Assembly (NCBI GenBank): GCA_021234155.1
Contig: JAJEKV010000057.1
Span: 6,793,821 to 6,857,820, forward strand
Length of the DNA stretch: 64,000 nucleotides
Reading direction: 5' to 3'
DNA from: Isoetes taiwanensis
Lineage: Eukaryota; Streptophyta; Lycopodiopsida; Isoetales; Isoetaceae
Every line of letters starts with the position of its first letter. Position 1 is the stretch's first letter. The translations under genes were made by a program, and so were the position numbers. The notes beneath the pieces are model-generated. The model saw only the letters and a program-made list of their open reading frames with translations. It was not told where the DNA came from and did not search any database. Below, piece by piece: positions 1 through 12,900 of the stretch.

Positions 1-249
1 AAATAGGACACAACTTGATCTCCTTCACATCATTTGTTCATTACAAACCGGCCCATGGTTGTGTTCAAGATTATTTTGCAACAAAGCTCAATCAAATTGT
101 TCCCAACCACATAAGCATGCACTCACCACATGTGTGCATGTCGACATTACGCATAATTGAAATTGAAACTAGCATTTTGAACATATAAAACCTATTTGTA
201 AATAGGCGTGCAAGTCGCACCATTGTATGAACGAAGGAGAGAGAGTTAC

Positions 250-1712
250 CTTCCAAAACTTCTTCCACGACCGTGCACTTCAAAAGTAATGCAATGCGGG
301 CATCCATGTCTGCAATCAAACAAATATGCACGATAGCTTAGATATGTGCTTAGATATATGCATGCCATCTTGTGTGTTCCCTTGCAAACGAATAACAAAA
401 GATCAAAATTTTCTAAACCGCAAAGTAAGAATATGAAATTAGATTCTCACAAAGCTTTCACTTACAATGGGTAGAATCTTATTATTAAGTCATAGAGCTG
501 AATCTATTATGCCCATTGCAAAATGTAGTTCACTTCCCACCGGAGGATACAAATAAATGCAAAATTTCCGTGATTCAAACCGCAGATTTGAAGATAAACA
601 TGAATGCCAAGAGATTTCAAATCTTACCTTGCCATTTGAGAATGTCACGATTCTTGGCGCAGTAAGCATTCCTCAGAGCTAAGGCCCAAGCCCGAAGCTT
701 GGAAGAAAGAAACCTCCGCTGCAATAATGTGTCGCTTAAGCCAGACCCCTAGCAACCTCGATGGACCTGGACGAGATGGGTTTGCATGCAAAATTGTTAT
801 TTCACTCAATGAACCTCAATTGGAAACAGCTTAAGGACAATATAACAGATGCAAAGGAACAATCAAATGTGATGCAAAAAAATTTTTAGAAGCAAAGGAA
901 CAATCAAAATGTTACCGACATGAACCATCAACTACAAAAGATGAAATAAAACAGTGTCAGGAAGTACGCTATTCAGCAGGGACAGAGTAGGAGTAGGATG
1001 TATAGCTTCAGGTTGTTTGATGGTAACACGGTAAAGAAAGTCTTTGGTTCCTGGTATATCAAGCATAAGCTTAGCAAGAGCCACCTCACTGAAGGGAGCC
1101 GTTTGCAGGAACATAAGGCGCATGCACCAGTCTAGTAGCTCGCTTACCAAGACCCTATATGCCAAAAACGCCGAAAATACCATTTGGGCACCGCACATAT
1201 TTTCTTCCTTGTAAAGCTTCATACACAATAGCTCTTCCACAAACTTCAAAGATACACAACTGGAGTAGGCCCAAGCAGCATCTGTTTAAAACAAAGAATA
1301 CACCCACATCACTATGGAGCTTCTAAAATGCAGGAAACGTTTGAAAGCTAGGTTCTTTTAAGGTACACTCACATCTCTTGCTTCTTGACTTACAAGAACC
1401 TTCCATTCCCCGCCAATAAACTTTCCAAAGACTCAACTCACTCTCTACTAATCCCGATGTTATAATGGTTATTCCAAATTTCCAGACCAGCATTCCACCC
1501 GCGACGCCTCATAGAAATGGAACAATCCCCGCCTTTTGTCGTCAGAATAAACAAAATGATAAGAAATTCTTTCATGTAAATCCGCTTGCAATATCGGCCA
1601 AGAACTGAAGCTCACCTTTCAATTGACTTGCATGTAGCAAGTCTGGGGTAGCTAGCTCTATGACAAAACAAATCCTTTCCATAAGGCAGAAAATTCGATC
1701 TCGCATCCACAT
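250..1712 (-). CDS. Unidentified multi-exon plant gene, 3' end beyond the window
   Basis: I do not recognise the protein. Four minus-strand exons chain in phase: 1712-1616 (donor AAAG|GTGAGC), 1281-1148 (acceptor ACAG, donor TTG|GTAAGC), 718-628 (acceptor TTGCAG, donor CAAG|GTAAGA) and 309-250 (acceptor ATTGCAG, donor GAAG|GTAACT). Every junction keeps frame (97, 134, 91 and 60 nt). The product would be mostly helical and rich in Leu, Ala and Cys, with stretches such as FVEELLCMKLYKEENMCGA and LRAWALALRNAYCAKNRDI. The start at 1712 is uncertain: an in-frame stop lies just upstream, but a further 5' exon (for example the short ORF at 1934-2032) could be spliced on. The gene continues left past position 1. 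Phase consistency is good evidence for a real gene; its function is unknown. Confidence 0.55.
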
Positions 1713-1933
1713 GGGAAAGAATTACGCCTGAAAAGCCAATCCGCTTCCTTTCTTCGATATACCATTCCAGTAAAAGCAAAGAATCAGGCAAGCAGAGTAC
1801 GAAATCAAAAAAGCTTTGCCCTCTTCGGCATTTTAGCAGAACCCTAGTTCAACTGGAAGATGCAAATACAGTGATTCGACTGCACTAGAAAATCAAAGGG
1901 CAAAGGCCGAGCTCCGGAGTAAACAAAATCAAC

Positions 1934-2032
1934 TTAAAACAAAGAATGAAGCAGAACCCGGAAGCAACACACGGAGTCTGGCGGAGCTCCACCAACGCCG
2001 AGAGTCTGGCGGAGCTCCACCATCGCCGCCAT
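1934..2032 (-). other. Short ORF with internal 28-bp direct repeat, possible 5' exon
   Basis: A 32-codon ATG ORF begins MAAMVELRQTLGVGG and lies upstream of the preceding gene on the same strand. It overlaps a direct repeat of 21 bp with period 28 (1974-1994 and 2002-2022, core gagtctggcggagctcc). It could be the first coding exon of that gene, an upstream ORF, or chance. I see no clear splice donor that decides this. Confidence 0.25.
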
Positions 2033-2376
2033 TACGGAATTTTCGAGCAACAATGCCACAATTTCTGTGCACGACCATTGGATAAATGTAAAGAGATTAA
2101 ATGCTCAAATAAACCAACGCCCCAGATTAAATCACAAATTCTAATGGTATAGATATAAGGCATCAAATAGGGCCTGCTTGACGGTCATTAATTTTTCTTG
2201 CCACCTCAGCATTTATTGCATTTAATATACGGGGCTAAATCTTGACCATTAATCCAGCACTTTCGACGGTCTAGATTAAAAGCCCCAAAGGAAAGGGCTT
2301 TTGATCCAAACCATCGATCTCAAACATGGACGGTGGAGACGGCGACACCTCAATGTCTTATATATAAGGGGGTGCT

Positions 2377-2563
2377 TGGGTGGATTCAGGTGGCTTCGTC
2401 AGGACCGTTGGATCTCACAATCTAAACCGTCCAGACGGCGACACCTCGGCGTCTAGATTCATATAATTGTATATATATAACATTTGGTACACTTGGGGTG
2501 GATTGAGGTGGCTCCACCAGGGCCGTCGGATCTCAGATCTGGACGGTCCAGGCGGCGACACCA
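2377..2563. repeat. Two diverged copies of a 70-bp unit
   Basis: The unit starts GTGGATT(C/G)AGGTGGCT, passes through a CCGT(T/C)GGATCTCA motif and ends GGCGACACC. It occurs at 2377-2446 and 2494-2563. A third GGCGACACCT tail lies near 2340. TA-rich spacers follow each copy. The CCGTYGGATC core resembles the CCGTAGGATC block of the repeat elements at 16.5 and 43.3 kb. I see no gene in 2140-2620. Confidence 0.5.
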
Positions 2564-2883
2564 AAATCTCTATATACATTTGGTACACTTATATAATTGT
2601 ATATATATATAACAGATATATATTTTTTGAAGAAACGGCAGATTTTTGTATTCATCAGAAACTGAAATACATGGAGCTAGCTATATAGCAGCAGCTATTG
2701 TCATAATAAACTCCCTCTCTATTGTAACTTAAGAGGGTAAAAATAAATATCCAAAATAACCTCATGGTCATAAGCCTTGAGGATTTCAAAATTTATATAG
2801 TAAACTGCAGACAGTAAAAGCAATAAAGGTAAGCTATGTAGTTGTTCTGGACTGATATAGATATGAAGCCCTGTAATATACTT

Positions 2884-3594
2884 TTAGAGATTGTCGATTT
2901 CTGCCTGCATGAGGTCATCGATGGTGAACTCAGCAATGACCCGTGTACCGAAGATCTGCAACCAATCATCCAATTCTTGAACTGTGTGCATGGTGTTGTT
3001 CAGTAGACTCATGGCTATAGCAATCCTTTGTGCTTGTTCTTTCTCATACAGTTTCCTGAAAATATTTTTTAGGCCATTATGTTCCCAAACAGCTTCAATC
3101 TTCAAGATCCTTTTTACTGCCTTTGCTCGAATCATATGCCACTTCAAGGAAGTTAGGCAATCAGCTACCTCATATCTGTTAAGCTGAACATCCATGTCAT
3201 AAACTCGACCCGACCCCTGCATAATTAATGTGTTCAGTTGTGCTGCACCAAAAATAGATAAGGTTAGTTATGCTGGTACTGTAATAGGCCAAGGTCTATT
3301 CCTGTCCAAATCTATTCTCAAAATTCCCTCTCTCTCTTTCAGTAGAACCTCAAAAAAGTTGAAAAGACCCTTGTATGATCCCACTGAATCCCATTTTTTA
3401 TCATATTCCAATCCTTTTTCCATTTTGTGAGCTAATGCTGTCTCTACTAGCTTGGCTAAAAACTGTCCTTTCAACCAGTTTAGACAAGGGTTATGATGTT
3501 GCATGGCCACCCTATTTCTATGTAGCCATACACACCACAAAGCAATAGTTCTGACAGTAGCAATAAATTCATCTTCTTCCTCTAGAAATGTCAT
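2884..3594 (-). pseudogene. LINE ORF2 C-terminal tail
   Basis: On the 3' side of the 716-bp insertion the LINE reading resumes with ALWCVWLHRNRVAM, a motif typical of the region after zf-RVT in plant LINEs. It continues in two broken frames, 3594-3268 and 3222-2884. The second is Leu-rich and helical (RIAIAMSLLNNTMHTVQELD). The same tail is at 36849-37438 in copy 2. No separate function is inferred. Confidence 0.6.
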
Positions 3595-3646
3595 AAAGTC
3601 CCGTGCAGAAATCCCTGTAGATATTCCTGCAATATTAGAAATCCAT

Positions 3647-4362
3647 TTCTAGAACTACTACGGCACAACAAGAATGCTCTGGCCCATGGGCATCTCCTTG
3701 ATAACCAACACAAGTACATGCTGATAGCAGACTAGTGAAACCATTATGGCCGGGATTAAAAAACCTCGCCCTTTCGGGTTTTCGAGGAAAAACCCTGACA
3801 ATAATGGGATCACTAACCAATGCTAGGTCCAAAAAACATAATAGTTCTTGCACCCTCATGCTGACTAGCCTTATTGGGTGAAATACATTATAGCAAAGAA
3901 GTTGCCAAAGACGAAACATGTTTGAATTGTCTTCTCCATTGATCTTCATCTTGTGTTCCGAAACCAAAGCTCTTCTCCAAATAGCCACGCTAAACCCTGC
4001 ATACACAAAAAAGACGAACCAAAGGCCACCAAGGCCATTCAGGCACAAAGGCCTCCATCCAGGCACTAAGGCCTCCAATCAGGCACAAAAGCCTCAACCA
4101 GGCACACCGGCCCCAACCAGGCACAAAGGCCCTAACCAGGCACTAGGCCTCCAACTAGGCACAAAGCCTCCAACAAAGTGTTAGTTTGCAAACAAGTCAT
4201 AAAACAGGAGAAGGGTGAGGGGGTGGGCGGGTGGGACCAAACACTAGAAAGGAGATGCTACATGAGGAGCTGATGAAGAGCAAGGAAGCGTGAAAGATGC
4301 TAAATAGCAAAGCACAAGGAAAACGACAAACTAACTACCTAACTACCTCCGTAGTTCTAGAA
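3647..4362. mobile_element. Non-autonomous insertion with short inverted ends inside LINE copy 1
   Basis: The insert begins TTCTAGAACTACTACGG and ends CCGTAGTTCTAGAA, so its ends are inverted copies. It splits the LINE ORF just after a stop following the zf-RVT domain. It carries a Pro/Gln-rich minisatellite and a segment (about 3751-3798) also found at 22776-22826. The same insert is at 37598-38305 in LINE copy 2, so it was present before the two copies separated. It has no transposase. Confidence 0.55.
4030..4175. repeat. Minisatellite, about 15-20 bp unit
   Basis: There are about eight degenerate copies of a unit like aggcacaaaggcctccaacc. The plus-strand frame reads as an open stretch rich in Pro, Gln, Thr and Lys, which I treat as non-coding. 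An identical block lies at 37981-38126 in the LINE copy 2 insert. Confidence 0.75.
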
Positions 4363-4364
4363 CC

Positions 4365-5347
4365 TCATTTATCTTCTATTCGGTGAAACGAAGGTAAATG
4401 CCGTTTCCAAAATGGTAGTAACCATGGGCACTGAAAAATGTGCAATGGTGTCTCATCCTCCCCACAGCCTAGACTGCATGCTTCATCAATTATATCTTTG
4501 AACTTAGCTGCCCTAGTATTACATGACAAACTCTGATTCAACACTAACCATCTGAATACCACCATTTTTCTTTGACAATATAACTTCCAACCAATTCTAA
4601 CCAATTTAATGGCTTTCTTTTCCCGACAATTCCATTTAGTTGCAATTTTTAGATTGGGTCTGTCTAGCATCAGTGGATATATCCTAGACACCTTATATCC
4701 AGGTTTATTTCTAATGAACCATGTCGGATGTTCATCTTTCAAGTTTTCTGCTTCCAACACCCTTTGCATGACTGCATTATAAATTTTTTGATCAGTGCCT
4801 TTTCGACCAATAATTCTCTGTATTTCCTGCCAAGTTTTCCATCTGTCATTGTCCCTAAGATCATCTAAAGTTCGATACCACCAGTATTCCAAATTTTGTA
4901 TCTCCGAGGAAATTTCGTGAGCCAAGCAACCTTCCCTTTGAGTGGTTAGTCCCATATGCCAAAAAAAAAATGACAATTCTTGTTCCGCAAATTCTCATCT
5001 GTTTCTCTGAAGAATAAAGAGACTTCATTCCAAGCATCCATTAATCTTCTGACTATGGGAGAAGTATGAGGACTGGCATTAAACTGAATGAAAGCAGACT
5101 CGGGCAGTTGATGTGGCATGTTTCCTTTTCCTACTGGTCTTGACAATTCAATCCAATATCTTAATAACTTCATTGCTGGTGACCTTGAATTATGTATGGC
5201 TCTCCACATTAGTTTAGCAGCTAGAACATGTGCCTGCTTAAAAATGTCTTTACATCCTAATCCCCCTTCTTTTCTAGGCCTCACCAAATTGTGCCATGCC
5301 ACTTTATGATCTTTATTCCATATGAAAGACCTGATTGCAGTTTCCAA
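4365..5347 (-). pseudogene. LINE ORF2 fragment: RT C-terminal region and zf-RVT domain
   Basis: The first segment (5347-4946) contains the plant-LINE signature IRSFIWNKDHKVAWHNLV followed by RPRKEGGLGCKDI, which normally follows the RT domain. The second segment (4976-4365) contains the zf-RVT zinc-binding region, with WRLVLNQSL-like sequence and the Cys/His cluster CSLGCGEDETPLHIFQCPW. The two parts are in different frames and change over at a run of ten A's near 4960 (nine in copy 2). Either a real frameshift or a homopolymer consensus error would explain this. The catalytic RT core is missing from this copy. Confidence 0.8.
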
Positions 5348-6109
5348 TTGTCTGTATGTATTTTTATCTGCCCTACTCTCCCTGTTGCAGCTTTCTTAAG
5401 TCAATGCTATTGACTAAATGGGGACCTCCCTACCTGAGGTAGGAGGTAGGATTTTTTTATATGAATGTGGACTAATAGGATGCTTAATTTTCAAAAACGT
5501 GCCCCATATGGTGCTGCTTAACAACGACGTATCTTAGACACATATAATTTGCCATAGGTTTTCTATAGTGATCTTTGACTAATTGGCTTCTTGAACCCAT
5601 CTGAGCATGTCCCAAAAGTAGCTTCCCATCTAAATTTCTATGCCGTATCTCCTAGACAACTAATTGTGTAGTAATATAAACCATAGATGACTTGTGATAA
5701 GCATTTGAATTTTAAGGTCTTGTTTGACGAATCAACTTGCTGTATTAAGCTGTGGTTAATATCATGGCCAATATCATGGCCAGGCACCATGAAAAAATTG
5801 ATATAGGGTCGGTTTGAGCTTATCCATTTTCGTCACACGAAATTGAAATACATTCATTTCCATATTATTATTTTTCGACTTTTCCTTGTATTTTGTTTCA
5901 TTTACAAAATGTGGACGGTTAGGGTTTGTGGCAAAACCCTAATCCCGACCAAAAGAGCTCCACTTGCTTAACGATTAGGGTTTATCTCCACTAACCAAAT
6001 TGGATTCGGGGTAGCGATGAACTGCCCTGCACAATCAAGGATGCATTGATGGCCGCATGCAATCTTCTGGATTATATAAGTTTATGGATCTATTTTTTAT
6101 CTAAATCCT

Positions 6110-9106
6110 ATGGAAGTCATGAAAAGCGTGCGTAAGGCTTCGGTATTAAAAAATCGGACTTAGAATGGCAAGGGAGTTCCACCCAAAATGTTCTGTGCAA
6201 GACCGCCCAGATTGATATGCCTATTACTGGCAAAATTGCTAAGGACAACAGCCTATTGTCTACTGTGGATCCGGGTCAAAGTGTGCAAAGAACCGGAAAT
6301 GCGCCATTAATCCTCAGGTTTTCCATTTCGATTGAGTTATCTTGCCATAGTTTTATCCCTTTAATCTCTTCTAGGTCTATAAATCTTCGTTTCTAAATTA
6401 CCCTTATGCTATGTGTAACTAGATTTGTTGTGGGTTAATTTTCCCCGGCTTTAAAATGATCAGATCCGCCTTTTTTTCATGTGTTTTGATATAAAACGCA
6501 CCCTCTTTATCACTTTATCTTTTCGTAATTTTAACCTTTATTATACCATAGGTGTTCTCGGTTCTAATTAAACTATGCTTATATTCGCAGTTTGCGCTTA
6601 TGGTCAGTATGAAAATGATGCTTGTATTTAAGTCTAGGCTTATTCTATATGGCCCTTATTCTAAATGGCCCTTATTCTTTGATTAACTTATAGTAGTATG
6701 GGTAAGTTTCCCTTGTATAAAAGTGACTGGATCTGGTCTGTTTGTCATATGTTTTGATCTAAAACTAGTCCTTCTAATTTCATTATGTTTACAGAGAGCT
6801 CATCCATTCTTATATTATAGAATTGCTGTGTCTAAATGGCCTTAGCTAAAGTACAAATGGCTGATAGGGTAGTATATAATTGCTGCTTTTATAACAGTAA
6901 GACTGCCTTTGACTCATAAAACATAGTCTAAAGTAATATACAGTCTACCCATGTTTACATGTGTCATTTCTGATCTGATGTTAACGATTTCCTCTTATTC
7001 TATTGTGCCCAGCTCTTACTTTATATTTATGAAGTAAAACTCATTTGGTTTCTTAAGTCTTACTGCTTGCTGTAATAACATAGGGATAAAGTTCGGATGG
7101 CCCATATCTTTAGATCTTAGTTCTTCACCCTATGCTCTTAGAATGCCCTGAGTAGTTTATATTCTATGTTGTTTCTTTGTTCTCAATTATAGTGTCAACA
7201 TATTTGCTTTGTATGTTGTTCAAGACTATTATCTAAACTTTTCTGTGGCTAAAGAGCCTAAGATAAAATTCAAAGAGCTGATAATCTTTTAGATAATTTC
7301 TGCTTGATTGTAACACTGTGCAGACCCATGCTGCATTAGACATAGGCAGTATGTCAAGCTTCAAGCTTCTATTATTCCTTCAAGCTTTTTATGCTTTATT
7401 TGGCGTGAATCTCACTCTTGTTTGTGTGTCGCTTCTCGCTGGATTTGCAAGTTCTATGGTGATCTCTTCTAATATTCCTTTAGCTTCTGATGGGTTTCTT
7501 GTATAACATTCGGTGAACTGTTTTTACATAGCAGACTTTAACCGTATTCCTTTTGTAATGTAGTATGATTCTGCTGTTTTAGATGCATATTCCTTAATTT
7601 GTCCAGATGTTTTGTATGTTGATGATCTAGCTGGTTTTATGGTCAGTACCATTTGAACTTTAATATGTGTTGTTATAAATATTTCCTATGGCAGTTTGGT
7701 TTGCCATAATCTTGATATATGCCCATTCATTAATTGCTACCCCATAATTGGGTAGCTCCTCCTTAGTACCATTTATTAACGTAATTTCATTTTTACATTG
7801 CTTAAATATGTTGAAGGGCGTTAAGCCGGATGGGTTCTTTGCTTACCTGTTTGTCCTTTTGAGATTACCCTTCTTTGGCTAATTCTTGAATGGTTGACAT
7901 GCAGGTAACCGAACTTATCCCTGCATATGGTGATGTTATGGTTTGAAATTGAGCAAAGTTATTGCTCAAGCTGCGAAGTATATTTGGTGAAACCTTAAAA
8001 CTCTATTTCTATGTTGGTCTGGTTATGTGGCCAGAATGTCTATGTGGGATATCTGAAAACTTATAGCGAAGTTGAGCAAGTTTACTGCTTTTTCTACTTC
8101 TAGTTGACTATAGGAAATGATAAAATGCTTGTTGTAATGTTCTACTTGGAAATAATGATTTAAATCTGTTCACACAATAGCTTTTGCTACCAGTTTCAAT
8201 ATATCTGAAAACTTCGGTGGTTTATGCTGAAATAATTGTTATGATTTTTGCTTTGTATTAAATTATTTTAAACCATTTGTTGTTTATTGAAAGCTTGAAC
8301 ATATTTATGGCTCTGTTCAAGGCCTATGATATGATTAACACCTAGTCATATCTAGGACTGCAATTAAAAGGCTATTAGATCCATACGGGCTAATAGGCTT
8401 AAGTCTGGTTGTCTTTAGGCAAACAGACCAAAAGGTTTTTTAATGTTACTCCAGTTTCTAGGTTTAACCTAGGACCTTGGACCGAGCTTAGGTGTTGCTG
8501 ACTTATGTGTTATGATTGCAGAAAAATGATGATACTAATCATTACAAGGATGGCAAAGTTGACAACACATGGATCAAAGAATTGATAGCTCTAAAGCATG
8601 ATCAATGTACGATTTCCAGAATATAGGTCAGTTGTTAGATTAATTCTTTTGAACTTCTACTACTGTTCATTGATTGATCTATTTTATTCTTCTATACGAC
8701 TGATTTTTCGATTAAGCTGGATAAACAAATTATCCAATCCATCAAAGGTTTTTATGAGAAGAATTCTCCTTTGGTTGGAGGTTAGCTACAAAAGAATTCT
8801 TACACTCAAATGACAATGCTTTTGCCAAACAATGTCATTTTTCTAACATTTGGCAACATTCTGGTGTATCATTAACCACATGGTCAAGCATGCAAAGTTA
8901 TCATTTTCTAGATTTCCATATGTTTATGCTCATTCTAGTTCTGTAGCAGCTTCAAGAGACGTCCTAAGGTTGATCAATGCTTTTTGCAATATTGGGTTCT
9001 GTAGAAGGGACAATATCAAAATTACTCTAAATACTTTGAAGCGTAACAATCGTATGGGTCTTCCATTTGACATTGAAGATATCACGAGGTTTTTTAAAAA
9101 ATATAC
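6110..9106 (+). pseudogene. Array unit 1 copy of the unidentified gene 5' part, disrupted
   Basis: This copy corresponds to the gene in unit 2, but its first exon differs at clustered positions right after the ATG at 6110 and near its end. The long open frame seen in units 2 and 3 is lost there. The later exon (8522-8626) and the last exon region (about 8840-9106) are well preserved. The scrambled differences lie at CAG/CTG/CG-rich spots, so they may be consensus errors rather than mutations. Confidence 0.45.
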
Positions 9107-9719
9107 TGTAAGTCATATTTGCTGATTTTTTGCATATCTCTAGAGTAGAATGTTATGGGTTGGGTAGGGTCCCTGCAACAGGGCCCTACTCTCCCTGTTG
9201 CAGCTTTCTTAAGTCAATGCTATTGACTAAATGGGGACCTCCCTACCTGAGGTAGGAGGTAGGATTTTTTTATATGAACGTGGACTAATATTTTCAAAAA
9301 CTTGCCCCATATGGTGCTTCTTAACAACGACGTATCTTAGACACATATAATTTGCCATAGGTTTTCTATAGTGATCTTTGACTAATTGGCTTCTTGTACC
9401 CATCTGAGCATGTCCCAAAAGTAGCTTCCCATCTAAATTTCTATGCCGTATCTCCTAGACAACTAATTGTGTAGTAATATAAACCATAGATGACTTGTGA
9501 TAAGCATTTGAATTTTAAGGTCTTGTTTGACGAATCAACTTGCTGTATTAAGCTGTGGTTAATATCATGGCCAATATCATGGCCAGGCACCATGAAAAAA
9601 TTGATATAGGGTCGGTTTGAGCTTATCCATTTTCGTCACACGAAATTGAAATACATTCATTTCCATATTATTATTTTTCGACTTTTCCTTGTATTTTGTT
9701 TCATTTACAAAATGTGGAC

Positions 9720-9890
9720 GGTTAGGGTTTGTGGCAAAACCCTAATCCCGACCAAAAGAGCTCCACTTGCTTAACGATTAGGGTTTATCTCCACTAACCA
9801 GCTGGATTCAGGTAGCGTATGAACTGCCCAGACACCGAAGGATGCAGATTGGATGGCTGCATGCAATCTTCTCGGATTATATAAGTTTAT
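9720..9890 (+). promoter_or_regulatory. Promoter with telo-boxes and TATA box, unit 2
   Basis: A facing pair of plant telo-box motifs, TTAGGGTTT then AAACCCTAA, lies at 9722-9746, and another TTAGGGTTT near 9778. A TATATAAG box at about 9878-9885 precedes the ATG at 9915. The same layout precedes the exon in units 1 and 3. In plants, telo-boxes are common in promoters of housekeeping and translation-related genes. Confidence 0.5.
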
Positions 9891-9914
9891 GGATCTATTT
9901 TTTATCTAAATCCT

Positions 9915-12900
9915 ATGGAAGCTGCGAGCAGGCAGAAGGCTTCTGGTATTAAAAAATCGGACTTAGAATGGCAAGGGAGTTCCACCCAAAATGTTCTGTG
10001 CAAGACCGCTCAGATTGATATGCCTATTACTGGCAAAATTGCTGAGGACAACAGCCTATTGTCTATTGTGGATCCGGGTCAAAGTGTGCAGCAGCTGGAA
10101 ATCGCCATTAATCCTCAGGTTTTCCATTTCGATTGAGTTATCTTGCCATAGTTTTATCCCTTTAATCTCTTCTAGGTCTATAAATCTTCGTTTCTAAATT
10201 ACCCTTATGCTATGTGTAACTAGATTTGTTGTGGGTTAATTTTCCTGGCTTTAAAATGACTGCATCTGGCCTTTTTTTCATGTGTTTTGATATAAAACGT
10301 ACCCCTCTTTATCACTTTATCTTTTCAGAATTCTTAACCTTTATTATACCATAGGTGTTCTGGTTCTAATTAAACTATGCTTATATTCTGGTTGCAGTTA
10401 TGGCTGTATGAAAATGATGCTTGTATTTAAGTCTAGGCTTATTCTATATGGCCCTTATTCTAAATGGCCCTTATTCTTTCTAAATGGCCCTTATTCTTTG
10501 ATTAACTTATAGTAGTATGGGTAAGTTTCCCTTGTATAAAAGTGACTGGATCTGGTCTGTTTGTCATATGTTTTGATCTAAAACTAGTCCTTCTAATTTC
10601 ATTATGTTTACAGAGAGCTCATCCATTCTTATATTATAGAATTGCTGTGTCTAAATGGCCTTAGCTAAAGTACAAATGGCTGATAGGGTAGTATATAATT
10701 GCTGCTTTTATAACAGTAAGACTGCCTTTGACTCATAAAACATAGTCTAAAGTAATATACAGTCTACCCATGTTTACATGTGTCATTTCTGATCTGATGT
10801 TAACGATTTCCTCTTATTCTATTGTGCCCAGCTCTTACTTTATATTTATGAAGTAAAACTCATTTGGTTTCTTAAGGCTTACTGCTTGCTGTAATAACAT
10901 AGGGATAAAGTTCGGATGGCCCATATCTTTAGATCTTAGTTCTTCACCCTATGCTCTTAGAATGCCCTGAGTAGTTTATATTCTATGTTGTTTCTTTGTT
11001 CTCAATTATAGTGTCAACATATTTGCTTTGTATGTTGTTCAAGACTATTATCTAAACTTTTCTGTGGCTAAAGAGCCTAAGATAAAATTCAAAGAGCTGA
11101 TAATCTTTTAGATAATTTCTGCTTGATTGTAACACTGTGCAGACCCATGCTGCATTAGACATAGGCAGTATGTCAAGCTTCAAGCTTCTATTATTCCTTC
11201 AAGCTTTTTATGCTTTATTTGGCGTGAATCTCACTCTTGTTTGTGTGTCGCTTCTCGCTGGATTTGCAAGTTCTATGGTGATCTCTTCTAATATTCCTTT
11301 AGCTTCTGATGGGTTTCTTGTATAACATTCGGTAGACTGTTTTTACATAGCAGACTTTAACCGTATTCCTTTTGTAATGTAGTATGATTCTGCTGTTTTA
11401 GATGCATATTCCTTAATTTGTCCAGATGTTTTGTATGTTGATGATCTAGCTGGTTTTATGGTCAGTACCATTTGAACTTTAATATGTGTTGTTATAAATA
11501 TTTCCTATGGCAGTTTGGTTTGCCATAATCTTGATATATGCCCATTCATTAATTGCTACCCCATAATTGGGTAGCTCCTCCTTAGTACCATTTATTAACG
11601 TAATTTCATTTTTACATTGCTTAAATATGTTGAAGGGCGTTAAGCCGGATGGGTTCTTTGCTTACCTGTTTGTCCTTTTGAGATTACCCTTCTTAGGCTA
11701 ATTCTTGATTGGTTGACATGCAGGTAACCGAACTTATCCCTGCATATGGTGATGTTATGGTTTGAAATTGAGCAAAGTTATTGCTCAAGCTGCGAAGTAT
11801 ATTTGGTGAAACCTTAAAACTCTATTTCTATGTTGGTCTGGTTATGTGGCCAGAATGTCTATGTGGGATATCTGAAAACTTATAGCGAAGTTGAGCAAGT
11901 TTACTGCTTTTTCTACTTCTAGTTGACTATAGGAAATGATAAAATGCTTGTTGTAATGTTCTACTTGGAAATAATGATTTAAATCTGTTCACACAATAGC
12001 TTTTGCTACTAGTTTCAATATATCTGAAAACTTCGGTGGTTTATGCTGAAATAATTGTTATGATTTTTGCTTTGTATTAAATTATTTTAAACCATTTGTT
12101 GTTTATTGAAATCTTGAGTATATTTATGGCTCTGTTCAAGGCCTATGATATGATTAACACCTAGTCATATCTAGGACTGCAATTTAAAGGCTATTAGATC
12201 CATACGGGCTAATAGGCTTAAGTCTGGTTGTCTTTAGGCAAACAGACCAAAAGGTTTTTTAATGTTACTCCAGTTTCTAGGTTTAACCTAGGACCTTGGA
12301 CTGAGCTTAGGTGATGCTGACTTATCTGTTATGATTGCAGAAAAATGATGATACTAATCATTACGAGGATGGCAAAGTTGACAACACAGGGATCAAAGAA
12401 TTGATAACTCTAAAGCATGATCAATGTACGATTTCCAGAATATAGGTCAGTTGTTACATTAATTCTTTTGAACATCTACTACTGTTCATTGATTGATCTA
12501 TTTTATTCTTGTATACGACTGATTTTTCGAATAAGCTGGATAAACAAATTATCCAATCCACCAAAGGTTTTTATGAGAAGAATTCTCCTTTGGTTGGAGG
12601 TTAGCTACAAAAGAATTCTTACACTCAAATGACAATGCTTTTGCCAAACAATGTCATTTTTCTAACATTTGGCAACATTCTGGTGTATCATTAACCACAT
12701 GGTCAAGCATGCAAAGTTATCATTTTCTAGATTTCCATATGTTTATGCTCATTCTAGTTCTGTAGCAGCTTCAAGAGACGTCCTAAGGTTGATCACTGCT
12801 TTTTGCAATATTGGGTTCTCTGGAAGGGGCAATATCAAAATTACTCTAAATACTTTGAAGCGTAACAATCTTATGGGTCTTCCATTTGACATTGAAGATA

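Larger units (their letters stand above)
2622..5370 (-). mobile_element. LINE (non-LTR retrotransposon), copy 1, 5' truncated
   Basis: This is a minus-strand LINE whose 3' end abuts TA-rich DNA near 2620. It matches the second copy at 36573-39692 almost base for base. Copy 1 breaks off at 5370, exactly where the 3.8-kb tandem array begins; copy 2 continues past the equivalent point. It holds the end of the RT region, the zinc-binding RT-associated domain and a C-terminal tail. A non-LTR 716-bp insertion (3647-4362) lies in the same place in both copies. Confidence 0.85.

Noticed and set aside
3918-4184. Plus-strand Pro/Gln-rich ORF (also 37869-38135)
   Set aside because: Produced by the aggcacaaaggcctcc minisatellite; no sign of a real protein.
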